64,000 nt of DNA from Bordetella sp. 02P26C-1 (GCF_009763255.1 NZ_WSJB01000022.1:62001-126000), one strand, 5' to 3'. Shown: positions 23,619 to 35,025, numbered from the stretch's first letter. Translations and numbers: made by a program. Notes: a model not told the origin generated them from the sequence alone.

Positions 23619-23951
23619 TTAACGGTTGGCGCGTGATGAATGACCGAGCGCGTTGCAACTGTGCCCAGCGGCGAATCCCGCGACTCCGCCCGCGATTGGA
23701 TTGCCACTGAATATTGTGGTGGCCGTTCCTACACCGGTACCCACCATATAACAGCCCAGAGCGACACCGGAGTTCTTTGTCAGAATCGTGTTGCCGGATT
23801 GATCTTTCACATAAAAATCGGTTGATCCGTCACGGTTGCCGTGAGCTCCTATACTGAACCGAGGTTCGCGGTGACGCTCCCGGTGCTCAAAGTATTGCTG
23901 TAACTCACCTCCAGCCACGATGGATAGCTGCGACATGCGAATCGACTTCAT
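23619..23951 (-). CDS. microcin-like precursor peptide with double-glycine leader (locus 2, intact)
   Basis: A 110-residue precursor. The leader MKSIRMSQLSIVAGG is exactly 15 residues and fits the microcin V register (Ile -12, Leu -7, Val -4, Gly -2, Gly -1). The predicted core of 95 residues begins ELQQYFEHRERH and becomes glycine/alanine-rich and amphipathic (NSGVALGCYMVGTGVG, then NPIAGGVAGFAAGHSCNALG). Two cysteines are separated by 31 residues, exactly as in the locus-1 copy, and may form a disulfide. AAGGA lies seven bases before the ATG. Core size is close to microcin V (88). No exporter or maturation gene is adjacent. No family name recognised; class II microcin is inference. Confidence 0.65.
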   Translation of the reverse strand: MKSIRMSQLSIVAGGELQQYFEHRERHREPRFSIGAHGNRDGSTDFYVKDQSGNTILTKNSGVALGCYMVGTGVGTATTIFSGNPIAGGVAGFAAGHSCNALGHSSRANR

Positions 23952-24180
23952 AAGTTTTCCTTAAGAAAGTGGAGCAACGACGACACCTATAAAGGGGAGG
24001 AACGGAAGGAAATCTCGGGAACTTCATACATGCATGGATATAAAATTCAGCGCACTGATCCGCGATGTCGAGCCCCTGCAGGTCTCCGGTTCACACTATA
24101 GGTTTGGCGCAGCTCTGCGATTACATCAGGTCGGATACGTAGGAAAAATCGGACCGTTCGGACAACGAGCCATACAAAAA
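23952..24180. other. upstream region of locus 2, no gene seen
   Basis: Nearly 230 bases between the locus-2 precursor and the icd terminator. It should carry the leftward promoter of the microcin-like gene. AT-rich patches occur around 24040-24050 and 24095-24105, but no confident promoter can be assigned and no coding frame is convincing. Confidence 0.5.
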
Positions 24181-24216
24181 AAGGCCTGAATCCGGTTCAC
24201 ACCGGGTTCAGGCCTT
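24181..24216 (-). terminator. rho-independent terminator of icd
   Basis: AAGGCCTGAA-TCCGG and CCGGG-TTCAGGCCTT pair over more than 12 bp with a small loop; on the minus strand a run of T (TTTTTTTG) follows. It lies about 85 bases after the icd stop codon and also separates icd from the locus-2 peptide. Confidence 0.85.
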
Positions 24217-24299
24217 ATTGACTTTCATTACTGTATAAGCAGGACGGTTGGACACTGACCCGCTTGATGGAGCGCTTTAGCGCCCCTCAATCACCCAAC

Positions 24300-26594
<2,295 letters not shown>

Positions 26595-26729
26595 TCAACG
26601 TAGGGTGGGTGAGTTGGCCGGCACGCGTGCCTGACCATCACGTCGGCGACCCTGCCTCTGTATTCGCACCGGGCCGGTGTCACCGTCATGGTGCGACCAT
26701 TGTATCTTGCTGCCGGAGAAAATGGGGAA

Positions 26730-26777
26730 CTCTTATAGAAGACTGAGCAATTTTTTGATTGGAGTCTTATATAAGAC
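26730..26777. promoter_or_regulatory. paired palindromic operators in the icd-ku intergenic region
   Basis: GTCTTATATAAGAC (26764-26777) is a perfect 14-bp palindrome. An imperfect copy, CTCTTATAGAAGAC, lies at 26730-26743, centre-to-centre 34 bases away, about three helical turns. The spacing on one DNA face suggests cooperative binding by a dimeric regulator. Which of icd or ku it controls is not visible; similar ATAAGAC palindromes near TCA-cycle genes of betaproteobacteria make icd the likelier target, from memory and unverified. The rest of the 26529-26887 gap shows no gene. Confidence 0.55.
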
Positions 26778-26887
26778 ATGAATGCATGGTTGCGCGGCAT
26801 GAGACTTGCTCGCAGCCTGTCTTGCCCCGGGGGACCTCCCTCGGGTCCATAAGAGGCTTAACAATAAACTGCCTGGGAGGAACGCTC

Positions 26888-27844
26888 ATGGCCATGCGCA
26901 CCATCTGGAAGGGGGCTATCACATTCGGTCTGGTCCACATCCCCGTCGGATTGCATACCGCGACCACCGAATCCGGTGTTGATTTTGACTGGCTGGACAA
27001 GCGTTCGATGGACCCTGTCGGCTATAAGCGGATCAATAAACGCACGGGAAAGGAAATCGACTCGAAAAATATCGTCAAAGGCGTCGAGGTCGAGGACGGC
27101 CAATATGTGGTGGTGTCGCCAGAGGAAATTGCCGAGGCCTACCCCCGGACAACGCAAACCATTGAAATTCAACAGTTTGTCGAAGCCAGCGAAGTGTCGT
27201 TCGTGTATTTGGAGCGGCCCTATTATGTGGCGCCCATCAACAAGGGGCATAAGGTCTACGCGCTACTGCGGGACACCCTGACCGATTCGGGAAAGATCGG
27301 GATCGCCAAGGTGGTGATTCAGACAAAGCAACATTTAGCCGCCCTGATTCCCATGGGCGACGCGCTGGTGCTGAACTTGATGCGCTGGGGTGACGAGGTG
27401 AAAGCCATGGATGGCCTGGATCTGCCCAAGGCGGGCGCCAAGAATATGTCGCCCAGCGCGTCGGAGCTGAAAATGGCCAAGATGCTGGTCAAAGAGATGT
27501 CGGCGGACTGGGATCCGATGCAGTATCAGGACGAGTTCAAGGCCGCGGTCATGGATCTGGTCGAGCAAAAGGTCAAGGCCGGCAAGACCGAGGTGGTGAT
27601 CGAGCCTCAGGAAGAATCCCCCGCCTATACGGATAATGTGATCGATCTGACGGAGTTGCTGCAACGCAGTCTGCGAGGCGGGTCCAAGAAGTCGGATGGC
27701 GGCAAGTCTGAATCGAAATCGAGCTCGAAATCGAGCAAAACCGCCAAGGCCGCCAAGAAAACCGCTGCTCGCAAGACCGCCAGCAAGAAAACCACTACGA
27801 AGAAGGCGACGAAAACGGCGGCACGCGCACGTAAGGCGGCCTGA
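26888..27844 (+). CDS. ku: bacterial Ku, NHEJ DNA-end binding protein
   Basis: A 318-residue Ku-fold protein starting MAMRTIWKGAITFGLVHIPV, the signature opening of bacterial Ku. The core (to ~ residue 260) binds double-strand ends as a homodimer and recruits LigD. The C-terminal extension is an extreme Lys/Ala/Ser/Thr-rich tail (KTAARKTASKKTTTKKATKT) that in other Ku proteins contacts DNA beyond the ring. GGGAGGA precedes the ATG at 26888. ligD starts three bases after its stop, so the two repair partners are co-translated. Confidence 0.95.
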   Translation: MAMRTIWKGAITFGLVHIPVGLHTATTESGVDFDWLDKRSMDPVGYKRINKRTGKEIDSKNIVKGVEVEDGQYVVVSPEEIAEAYPRTTQTIEIQQFVEASEVSFVYLERPYYVAPINKGHKVYALLRDTLTDSGKIGIAKVVIQTKQHLAALIPMGDALVLNLMRWGDEVKAMDGLDLPKAGAKNMSPSASELKMAKMLVKEMSADWDPMQYQDEFKAAVMDLVEQKVKAGKTEVVIEPQEESPAYTDNVIDLTELLQRSLRGGSKKSDGGKSESKSSSKSSKTAKAAKKTAARKTASKKTTTKKATKTAARARKAA

Positions 27845-27846
27845 CC

Positions 27847-30405
27847 ATGGTGGATAGCCTGAAAAAATATCGCGAGAAGCGGAATTTCGCTGTCACGCCG
27901 GAGCCGGCCGAAGGCGGCGAAGCCAACGAAGATCAACGCGCCTTTGTGATCCAAAAGCATTGGGCGCGGCGCCTGCACTACGATTTCCGGCTCGAACTCG
28001 ACGGCGCGATGAAAAGCTGGGCCGTGCCCAAAGGCCCGTCCTATGACCCGTCGGTCAAGCGCATGGCCGTACAGGTCGAAGACCACCCCATCGCCTACAA
28101 CAAATTCGAAGGCACTATCCCGAAAGGGGAGTACGGGGCGGGCGAGGTCATCATTTGGGATGAGGGTTCCTGGGTGCCCGTGGGCGATCCCCACCAGGGC
28201 TATCGGGACGGCCATCTGAAGCTCGACATGCACGGGTCCAAGATGCAAGGCCGCTGGGCGCTCGTACGGATGAAGACCAAGCGCGATGAGCGTCAACCGC
28301 CCTGGCTGCTGATCAAGGACCGGGATGAGTTTGCGCGGGATGCAGCCGATTTCAGTGTGGTGGACGAGCTGCCGGATAGCGTCGTGCCATTACGTAAGAA
28401 GAAATCCACCGAGGCCGCACAGCGCCGCCTGCCTGGTAAAGAGGCGCCGTTACCTGAGCAAATGAAACCTCAGTTGGCGACCTTGGTGGAAGGTATTCCG
28501 CCGGGAGTTCATGACTGGGTCTACGAGATGAAGTATGACGGCTACCGCATCCTGGCGCGGCTGGATCAAGGAGACGTCAAGCTCTACACCCGTAACGGTC
28601 ACGACTGGAGCGACAAGCTGCCGCATCTGGTCGAGCAGCTCAAGACCTTCGATATCGAAAACGCGTGGCTGGATGGCGAGATTGTCGTGCTGTCCAGCGA
28701 AGGCGTTCCCAGCTTTCAGGCGCTGCAAAATGCGTTCGACGTTCGCCGCACGAAGGACATCGTCTACTACCTATTCGATCTGCCCTACATCGCCGGTCGG
28801 GATATCCGCGACGAACCGCTGACCGTACGCCGCGATCTGCTCAAGCAGGTGCTGGAACGCTACGATTGTTCGCACTTGCGACTAAGCGAAGCCTTCGACC
28901 AGCCGATAGCCGACCTCGTTAGCTCTGCGTGCAAGCTGGGGCTCGAAGGCTTTATTGGCAAACGGCCTTCCGCGCCGTATGTCCAGCGCCGCTCGGACGA
29001 CTGGGTCAAGCTCAAATGCGGCCGTCGGCAAGAGTTCGTGATCGTCGGGTTCACCGCGCCCAAGGGGGAACGCGTAGGCTTTGGCGCGCTGCTGTTGGCG
29101 GTGCACGAGCAAGACGGCAATTTGCGCTATGCAGGCAAAGTGGGCACGGGGTTCAACGATCAGCTGCTCCAGTCCCTGCACGCGCAATTAAGCGCCCGGG
29201 TGCAGGAAAACAGCGCAGTGACGGCGGGGCAGGTGCCCAGGGCACGCGACATTCAGTGGGTAAAACCCGATTTGGTCGCTGAAGTGTCCTTCGCGGAATG
29301 GACCAATGGCGGCCATGTTCGCCACGCCACGTTCAAGGGATTGCGTACCGACAAGAGCGCTACAGCCATTACGCGGGAGGACGCCGTCCCTGCCGACGAG
29401 CTGGAATCCGCCAAAAATACCAAGTCGAAAACTCGGAAGTCCCAATCCGGCACGAATCCCGACAGCAAGTCGTCCTCGAAGAAACGCGCCACAGTTTCCA
29501 CCGAGGGGCGAGGGCGTGGCAAGGCGAGTCTGAAGCTCTCGAATCCAGGCAGAGTCATTGACCCATCGAGCGGGTTCACCAAGCTCGACCTGGCGCGTTA
29601 CTACGCGCAGGTAGCGCCTCTGATGCTGGAGCATTTGAAGGGGCGTCCGGTGTCATTCGTGCGCGCGCCGGCGGGGATCACCGGCGAGCACTTTTTCCAG
29701 AAGCACTCCGAAACCGACATTCCCGGTGTGACGGCCTTGCCCAAGCGGCTGGATCCCGGCCACGCGTCGTTGATGGAGGTGGCCAGTGCTGAAGGCTTGC
29801 TGGCCGCCGCGCAGCTGAATGTGGTGGAGTTTCATACGTGGAACGGTGTCAAGACCGCCATCGCCAAGCCCGATAGGATGATTTTCGACCTCGATTCCGG
29901 CGAAGGGGTGGACTGGCCCGAGTTGCAACGCGGCGCGAGCCTGGTGCGGGTATTGCTCGAAGAGATCGGCCTGCAAAGCTGGCTCAAAACCAGCGGCGGA
30001 AAAGGGCTGCACGTGGTGGTGCCGGTGCGCCGTCAATACGACTGGGATACGGTAAAGGCGTTTTCCGCCGCGATCGTGCGCCATCTAGCGCGCACCCTGC
30101 CACAGCTGTTTGTCGCGAAAAGCGGCCCACGTAATCGGGTAGGGAAGATATTCGCGGATTATCTGCGAAATGGGTTTGGAGCGACCACGGTGGCTGCCTG
30201 GTCGGCGCGTGCGCGACCTGGCATGGGGGTTTCCGTGCCGGTGACCTGGGATGAGTTGGAAGCGCTGACCAGTTCGTCACAGTGGACGATCGCCAATATC
30301 GAGGAGCGCCTGGGGGTGGGCAATTCGCCCTGGGATGACTACACACCCCAAGGCCTGACGCAGGCAATGAAGAAAATGAAGTTCGATCCCTCGGCTCTGG
30401 GCTGA
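27847..30405 (+). CDS. ligD: ATP-dependent DNA ligase D, PE-ligase-polymerase
   Basis: An 852-residue NHEJ enzyme. Residues ~1-175 are the 3'-phosphoesterase domain (HWARRLHYDFRLELDG; KGEYGAGEVIIWDEGSW). The ligase domain follows, with the adenylated Lys near 229 in EMKYDGYRIL and WLDGEIVVL. After a Ser/Lys-rich linker (~510-550) comes the primase-polymerase domain with FVRAPAGI, the catalytic IFDLDSGEGVDW near 680 and LKTSGGKGLHVVVPV. The domain order is the Pseudomonas type. It processes and seals ends held by Ku. Confidence 0.95.
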   Translation: MVDSLKKYREKRNFAVTPEPAEGGEANEDQRAFVIQKHWARRLHYDFRLELDGAMKSWAVPKGPSYDPSVKRMAVQVEDHPIAYNKFEGTIPKGEYGAGEVIIWDEGSWVPVGDPHQGYRDGHLKLDMHGSKMQGRWALVRMKTKRDERQPPWLLIKDRDEFARDAADFSVVDELPDSVVPLRKKKSTEAAQRRLPGKEAPLPEQMKPQLATLVEGIPPGVHDWVYEMKYDGYRILARLDQGDVKLYTRNGHDWSDKLPHLVEQLKTFDIENAWLDGEIVVLSSEGVPSFQALQNAFDVRRTKDIVYYLFDLPYIAGRDIRDEPLTVRRDLLKQVLERYDCSHLRLSEAFDQPIADLVSSACKLGLEGFIGKRPSAPYVQRRSDDWVKLKCGRRQEFVIVGFTAPKGERVGFGALLLAVHEQDGNLRYAGKVGTGFNDQLLQSLHAQLSARVQENSAVTAGQVPRARDIQWVKPDLVAEVSFAEWTNGGHVRHATFKGLRTDKSATAITREDAVPADELESAKNTKSKTRKSQSGTNPDSKSSSKKRATVSTEGRGRGKASLKLSNPGRVIDPSSGFTKLDLARYYAQVAPLMLEHLKGRPVSFVRAPAGITGEHFFQKHSETDIPGVTALPKRLDPGHASLMEVASAEGLLAAAQLNVVEFHTWNGVKTAIAKPDRMIFDLDSGEGVDWPELQRGASLVRVLLEEIGLQSWLKTSGGKGLHVVVPVRRQYDWDTVKAFSAAIVRHLARTLPQLFVAKSGPRNRVGKIFADYLRNGFGATTVAAWSARARPGMGVSVPVTWDELEALTSSSQWTIANIEERLGVGNSPWDDYTPQGLTQAMKKMKFDPSALG

Positions 30406-30507
30406 CGCGCCATCGGGGCATATGACTTGCGGGAGGGGTGCTGAGAGATGGCTAAAACGCCACGGCTTTAGCCAATATGACGGACCGCTTACCTAGGAGT
30501 AACTGAG

Positions 30508-30765
30508 ATGAAGTTCACTAAAGCGACGGAAGCCAAAACGCAGGGCGACGCAATTGTGTTCAACATGGAGCTCAACGGGGTGGTGAGACAGTTTGAGATT
30601 TCAGGGGATGTGCTGCGCCGCCGGTTCGGGGCGGCGGACGATACCGCTGTAGAACTGCTCAAAGCCTTCGAATCCGGAGCCGATTCCGTCCGAGATGCCG
30701 CGCAGCGTGTTCGATCAGTGCCTGCCGAGGGGTCAATTCAATTGGGAGCCGGAGACTTTTCCTGA
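30508..30765 (+). CDS. DUF1488 family protein
   Basis: An 85-residue protein (MKFTKATEAKTQGDAIVFNM ... GVVRQFEISGDVLRRRFGA). The pattern of a beta-strand segment, then F-x-I-S-x-x-x-L-x-x-x-F-G-A and a short helix, is that of DUF1488, small cytoplasmic proteins of unknown function. TAGGAGT lies before the ATG. It stands alone after ligD; a link to NHEJ is not supported. Confidence 0.75.
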   Translation: MKFTKATEAKTQGDAIVFNMELNGVVRQFEISGDVLRRRFGAADDTAVELLKAFESGADSVRDAAQRVRSVPAEGSIQLGAGDFS

Positions 30766-30904
30766 GATCGTCAAGGCGGCCGGCTCGGCAACGGCCAATC
30801 TCGGGCATGAAATTTGCTTGGTAGCAGGAAATGACAGTAATCGGGCGGCCCGCCTGTCTGTATCACGCGGACCGCCTTTAAATATCCACAGCGAAAGGAC
30901 AGCT

Positions 30905-30988
30905 ATGAGCCCCAAGACAACACGACTTCTCACTATCGCGGCCGTTGCCGTTATCTTCGCGGTGCTGATTTCTGTTGTGCCTTGGTGA
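30905..30988 (+). CDS. 27-residue single-pass membrane peptide
   Basis: MSPKTTRLLTIAAVAVIFAV followed by LISVVPW: a short basic start and one hydrophobic helix. AAAGGA lies four bases before the ATG at 30905. Too short to assign; the good ribosome site, the positive-inside start and the clean helix argue for a real small membrane protein. The frame is open back to 30695, but that part overlaps the DUF1488 gene. Confidence 0.5.
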   Translation: MSPKTTRLLTIAAVAVIFAVLISVVPW

Positions 30989-31194
30989 GGACGTAGTGCG
31001 AGAGTGCTGGGGGAGATGAGCTCGCTTGATCTATCACCGTGCACTTTGAACTTTAATAATATTTCGTTACTCGCAATGATAAATTGTTGCTTCCTCGTCG
31101 GTGTAGGTCGGAGGAAGTTGGGTAATGTAGCTCACGCGGCGGGGCACGCGACTGTGTAGTTCTAGCCGCTTATAAATTTAGATAGAACCGCGAC
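30989..31194. other. intergenic region before the hybrid kinase
   Basis: About 205 bases with AT-rich patches near 31050-31095 and 31170-31185 that may hold the kinase promoter. No gene or clear hairpin seen. Confidence 0.45.
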
Positions 31195-34100
31195 GTGGCA
31201 TCGACAGCGCAATCATCCTTTGGATTCCTCCCCGCACAGGGTGAAATGGCCCAACAGATACGGGCATTTTCCTGGGCCGATACATCTATCGGTCCTCCGG
31301 ATACTTGGCCCGAGCGTTTGCGTAGCGCATTAAGCCTGTGCTTGAGTTCGCGCTTCCCCATCGTGCTGTGGTGGGGCCCGGATATGCGAATGTTCTATAA
31401 CGACGCGTACATTCCCTTCCTCGGGCCCCACAAGCATCCCGGGGCGCTATGGAAGCGGGCTTCCGAGGCTTGGCCAGAGATCTGGGACGAGATTGGCCCG
31501 ATGCTCTCAAGTGTTTATGCCATGGGAGAGGCCACTTGGCGCAGCGACCATCAGTTTTTCTTTGAACGTGCGTTGCCGCGTGAAGAGGTGTACTTCACGT
31601 TCACCTATGGGCCGATTCTGGCGTCGGACGGGGTGACGGTCGAAGGGATATTCTGTCCGTGTACCGAGACCACGGAAAAAATTCTGAGTACGCGCCGGCT
31701 GAACGTACTGCGCCAGCTCAGCACGCGCCGTCTGCCTGACGGCGGTATCCCCGCCGCCGCGGTCAATATCTGTGCCGAACTGAGCACTAGCAAGGAGGAC
31801 GTGCCCTTCGCCGCGATTTATAGCATTGAGGGCGAGCACGCCAAGATGTTGGCCAGCACGGGCTTGGTGGTGTCCGACGCTGAAGCGATTTCGTGGCCAC
31901 TACAGGAGGTCGCATCTAGTGGCCAGTCAATGACCGTGGAGTTGAGCGCCCTGGACGTGCAGATGGAGCAGGGCGCTTGGCCGGAGCCCGCGCGATTCGC
32001 CCGGCTGGTTCCGCTGGACTGGTTGCCTGATGGGGCCGTCAACGGCGTGATGGTGCTGGGGGTCAGCCCGCGCCGGCCGCTCGATGAACCCTACCGCGAT
32101 TTTCTCGCGTTGGTGGCAAGCCATAGCGCCAGTGCGTTGAACAGTGCCGCTACCTTTGAGCTGGAAAGCCGTCGCGCTCAGGCGTTGGCTGAACTGGATC
32201 GCGCAAAGACGGCGTTTTTCTCTAATGTCAGCCATGAATTCCGCACACCCCTGACCCTGATACTTGGGCCAGTGGAAGAAGCACTGGAGAACCCGAGTAA
32301 CCCGCTGGACCGCAAGCAACTGCATATGTTGCATCGCAACGCACTGCGGCTGCAAAAGCTGGTTAACACGCTGCTCGATTTCTCGCGTATCGAAGCGGGA
32401 CAATTGCAGGCCTGCTTCGAGCCCGTCAATCTGGGCCGTGTCACGGCCGAGCATGTCAGCGCATTCCGCTCGGCTATCGAGGCGGCGGGGCTGCGCCTGC
32501 GGGTCGACTGCGATAGCGTCGAGGTTTATGTCGCGCGCGATCTGTACGAGAAAATCCTCCTCAATTTGCTATCCAATGCGTTCAAGTACACCCCGAGAGG
32601 CGAAATCGCGGTAACCCTGCGCGATCTCGGTACGCAAGTCGAGCTTTGCGTGTCCGACACCGGGATCGGTATTGCCGGTGCCGAGCACCAGGCTATTTTC
32701 GAGCGATTCCATCGCGTCGAGGGCGTCCCGTCGCGCACCCACGAAGGCACGGGAATTGGGCTGACTTTGGTGCGCGAACTCGTCAAACTGCATGGGGGCA
32801 GCATCCGCGTCGACAGCCAGCCGGGCGCGGGGAGCGCTTTCACCGTGAGGCTGCCCAAGGGCACGGCACATTTGCGGGCCGAGGATATCAACCGCGCCGC
32901 ACCGCCCAAGACGCGTAATCTCAGCGGGCCTTATACATTAGAGGCCGCGCAATGGCTCACCGAAGACGCGGCGCCCATCGCCGTGCACGAGGCCACGCGC
33001 TCGCGCCCCGTGGTTCTCTATGTAGACGATAACGCGGACATGCGCGACTACTTGGGCCGTTTATTGGCAACCCGATATGAGGTGCGCGCCGCGACCGATG
33101 GCGCCTCGGCGCTGGCCAGCATACGAAAGTCCCCGCCGGATTTGCTGATTGCCGACGTGATGATGCCCGGCTTGGACGGGCTGTCGCTATTGCGCGCGGT
33201 GCGCAGCGACGCGGTCACGCGGGCTTTGCCGGTCATTCTGTTGTCGGCGAAAGCGGGCGAGGAAGCCCGTGTGGAAGGCATGGAGGCCGGCGCCGACGAC
33301 TATCTGGTCAAACCCTTTTCCGCCCGCGAGCTCGTGGCACGCGTCAGTGCCCATCTGCGTTTGTCGCGGTTGCGGCAGGAGACCTTGCGCACACTGCGCG
33401 CCAACGAAGTTCGGCTACGCACGATCATCGAACAGCTCCCCGTGGGCCTGGGGGTCGCGGACGTCACGGGGCGATGGATCCTGACCAATTCCATGATGAG
33501 CGGTTATGCGCCGATGGCCATGCCAACCACCGTCCCCGCGGAGCATAGCCGATGGCGTGCCTGGGACGAGAATGAGAAGCCGGTGCCTGTGGAAGACTGG
33601 CCCGGCCAGCGCGCGTTGCGTGGTGAAGTCGTCACCCAGGGCATGGAAATGCAATACACCGCCCCGGATGGGCGCGAGTACTGGTTACGCTCGACCGCTA
33701 CGCCTTTGCGCACCGACGACCGCAGCCTTATCGGTGCATGCCTGGTGCTGCAAGACATCACCGAGCTCAAACGCGTCGAGCAAGAACTGTTAGAAGCCCA
33801 TCGCCGCAAGGACGAGTTTCTCGCCACGCTGGCGCACGAGCTGCGTAATCCCTTATCGCCCATGCACAACGGACTCTACCTGCTCAAGCAGGGGGCGAGT
33901 CCCGAGGAGACGGCACGCATCCACGACATGCTGCAGCGGCAAGTCGCGCATATGCACCGACTGGTGGACGATTTGCTGGAGATCGCCCGGATCAATAACG
34001 GCAGAATTTCACTGCGCAAGGAACCCGTCGAAATCGCCGATGTGGTGCGCAACGCGTTGGAGACGTGCCGCGCGGCCATTGAAGCCGGGGAACATACTCT

Positions 34101-34914
34101 GACCCTGGATCTACCCGAATCCCCGATCGTCTTGGAGGCGGATCCGGTGCGGCTCGCTCAGGTCATTTCGAATGTGCTGACCAACGCGGCGAAATACACC
34201 AACAATGGCGGGCACATCCGTCTACGCGTACGCTGCGAGGCCGACGCGGCTGTGATTTCGGTCACCGACAACGGAGTAGGGATTCCCGCCGACCAGATAT
34301 CGCACGTATTCGATCTGTTTACACAGTTGGATGGCGCGCGAGGGCAGGGGGGCTTAGGGATCGGCCTGACGCTCGTCCGTACGCTGGTCGAGCTGCATGG
34401 CGGGCGTGTCGATGTTCATAGCGGTGGGCATAATCAGGGCAGCGAGTTTGTCCTGCGCCTGCCCATGCCGCCCGCGCCACCCAGGGCGGCTGCCCCGACC
34501 ATGCCGATGCAAGCGGCGCAGGGTCTAGGGCGGATTCTTGTGGTCGATGACAACCGCGATTCTGCCGAGACCACGTCGCTCGTGCTGGAATCCTTCGGGG
34601 CACAGGTTCAGGTTGCCGCCGATGGGCCGAGCGCGTTGGCGATGTTGGATGCTTTCCAGCCGGAAGTGATCATGCTGGATATCGGCATGCCAGGGATGAA
34701 CGGGTACGAGGTTGCGCGCCGCGTGCGCGAAGCCGGTTGTACCGCGACGCTCGTAGCCATGACCGGATGGGGGCAAGAAGACGACCGTCGCCGTTCCAAG
34801 GAAGCGGGGTTCGACCATCACTTGGTCAAGCCGATGAACTTCGACGCGTTGGAACGCTTGTTAGTGACACTCGCACAAGAGCGTGCTTGCGGCAGCAAGT
34901 CCGGCGCTGCGTAG
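31195..34914 (+). CDS. hybrid sensor histidine kinase with two kinase cores and two receiver domains
   Basis: A 1239-residue cytoplasmic protein with no membrane segment. Order: PAS-like sensor (~30-160), GAF-like region (~165-325), first HisKA/HATPase with the phosphoacceptor His near 347 (NVSHEFRTPLTLILG) and GTGIGLTLVRELVKLHGG, receiver 1 (Asp near 654, ADVMMPGLDG; KPFSA), PAS (~740-850), second HisKA with His near 881 (LATLAHELRNPLSPM) and ATPase GLGIGLTLVRTL, receiver 2 (Asp near 1162, LDIGMPGMNG). The GTG at 31195 is used; ATG at 31246 is an alternative. Stimulus unknown. A sigma-54 response regulator lies 600 bases downstream and could be a partner. Confidence 0.88.
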   Translation: MASTAQSSFGFLPAQGEMAQQIRAFSWADTSIGPPDTWPERLRSALSLCLSSRFPIVLWWGPDMRMFYNDAYIPFLGPHKHPGALWKRASEAWPEIWDEIGPMLSSVYAMGEATWRSDHQFFFERALPREEVYFTFTYGPILASDGVTVEGIFCPCTETTEKILSTRRLNVLRQLSTRRLPDGGIPAAAVNICAELSTSKEDVPFAAIYSIEGEHAKMLASTGLVVSDAEAISWPLQEVASSGQSMTVELSALDVQMEQGAWPEPARFARLVPLDWLPDGAVNGVMVLGVSPRRPLDEPYRDFLALVASHSASALNSAATFELESRRAQALAELDRAKTAFFSNVSHEFRTPLTLILGPVEEALENPSNPLDRKQLHMLHRNALRLQKLVNTLLDFSRIEAGQLQACFEPVNLGRVTAEHVSAFRSAIEAAGLRLRVDCDSVEVYVARDLYEKILLNLLSNAFKYTPRGEIAVTLRDLGTQVELCVSDTGIGIAGAEHQAIFERFHRVEGVPSRTHEGTGIGLTLVRELVKLHGGSIRVDSQPGAGSAFTVRLPKGTAHLRAEDINRAAPPKTRNLSGPYTLEAAQWLTEDAAPIAVHEATRSRPVVLYVDDNADMRDYLGRLLATRYEVRAATDGASALASIRKSPPDLLIADVMMPGLDGLSLLRAVRSDAVTRALPVILLSAKAGEEARVEGMEAGADDYLVKPFSARELVARVSAHLRLSRLRQETLRTLRANEVRLRTIIEQLPVGLGVADVTGRWILTNSMMSGYAPMAMPTTVPAEHSRWRAWDENEKPVPVEDWPGQRALRGEVVTQGMEMQYTAPDGREYWLRSTATPLRTDDRSLIGACLVLQDITELKRVEQELLEAHRRKDEFLATLAHELRNPLSPMHNGLYLLKQGASPEETARIHDMLQRQVAHMHRLVDDLLEIARINNGRISLRKEPVEIADVVRNALETCRAAIEAGEHTLTLDLPESPIVLEADPVRLAQVISNVLTNAAKYTNNGGHIRLRVRCEADAAVISVTDNGVGIPADQISHVFDLFTQLDGARGQGGLGIGLTLVRTLVELHGGRVDVHSGGHNQGSEFVLRLPMPPAPPRAAAPTMPMQAAQGLGRILVVDDNRDSAETTSLVLESFGAQVQVAADGPSALAMLDAFQPEVIMLDIGMPGMNGYEVARRVREAGCTATLVAMTGWGQEDDRRRSKEAGFDHHLVKPMNFDALERLLVTLAQERACGSKSGAA

Positions 34915-34971
34915 GCGCGACCGGTCAGCCGGGGCGGTATAGGGACGTGCAGCCATTAACTCTTTACGAAA

Positions 34972-34995
34972 CGGGCCCCGACTTAGCGGGGCCCG
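34972..34995. terminator. GC-rich hairpin between convergent genes
   Basis: CGGGCCCCG and CGGGGCCCG form a perfect 9-bp stem with the loop ACTTAG, located between the end of the kinase gene and the end of the small acidic-protein gene. No strong T-run flanks it, so its efficiency is uncertain. Confidence 0.6.
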
Positions 34996-35025
34996 ACAAT
35001 TGCAAAACCGGACGTCGTCGAGGGA

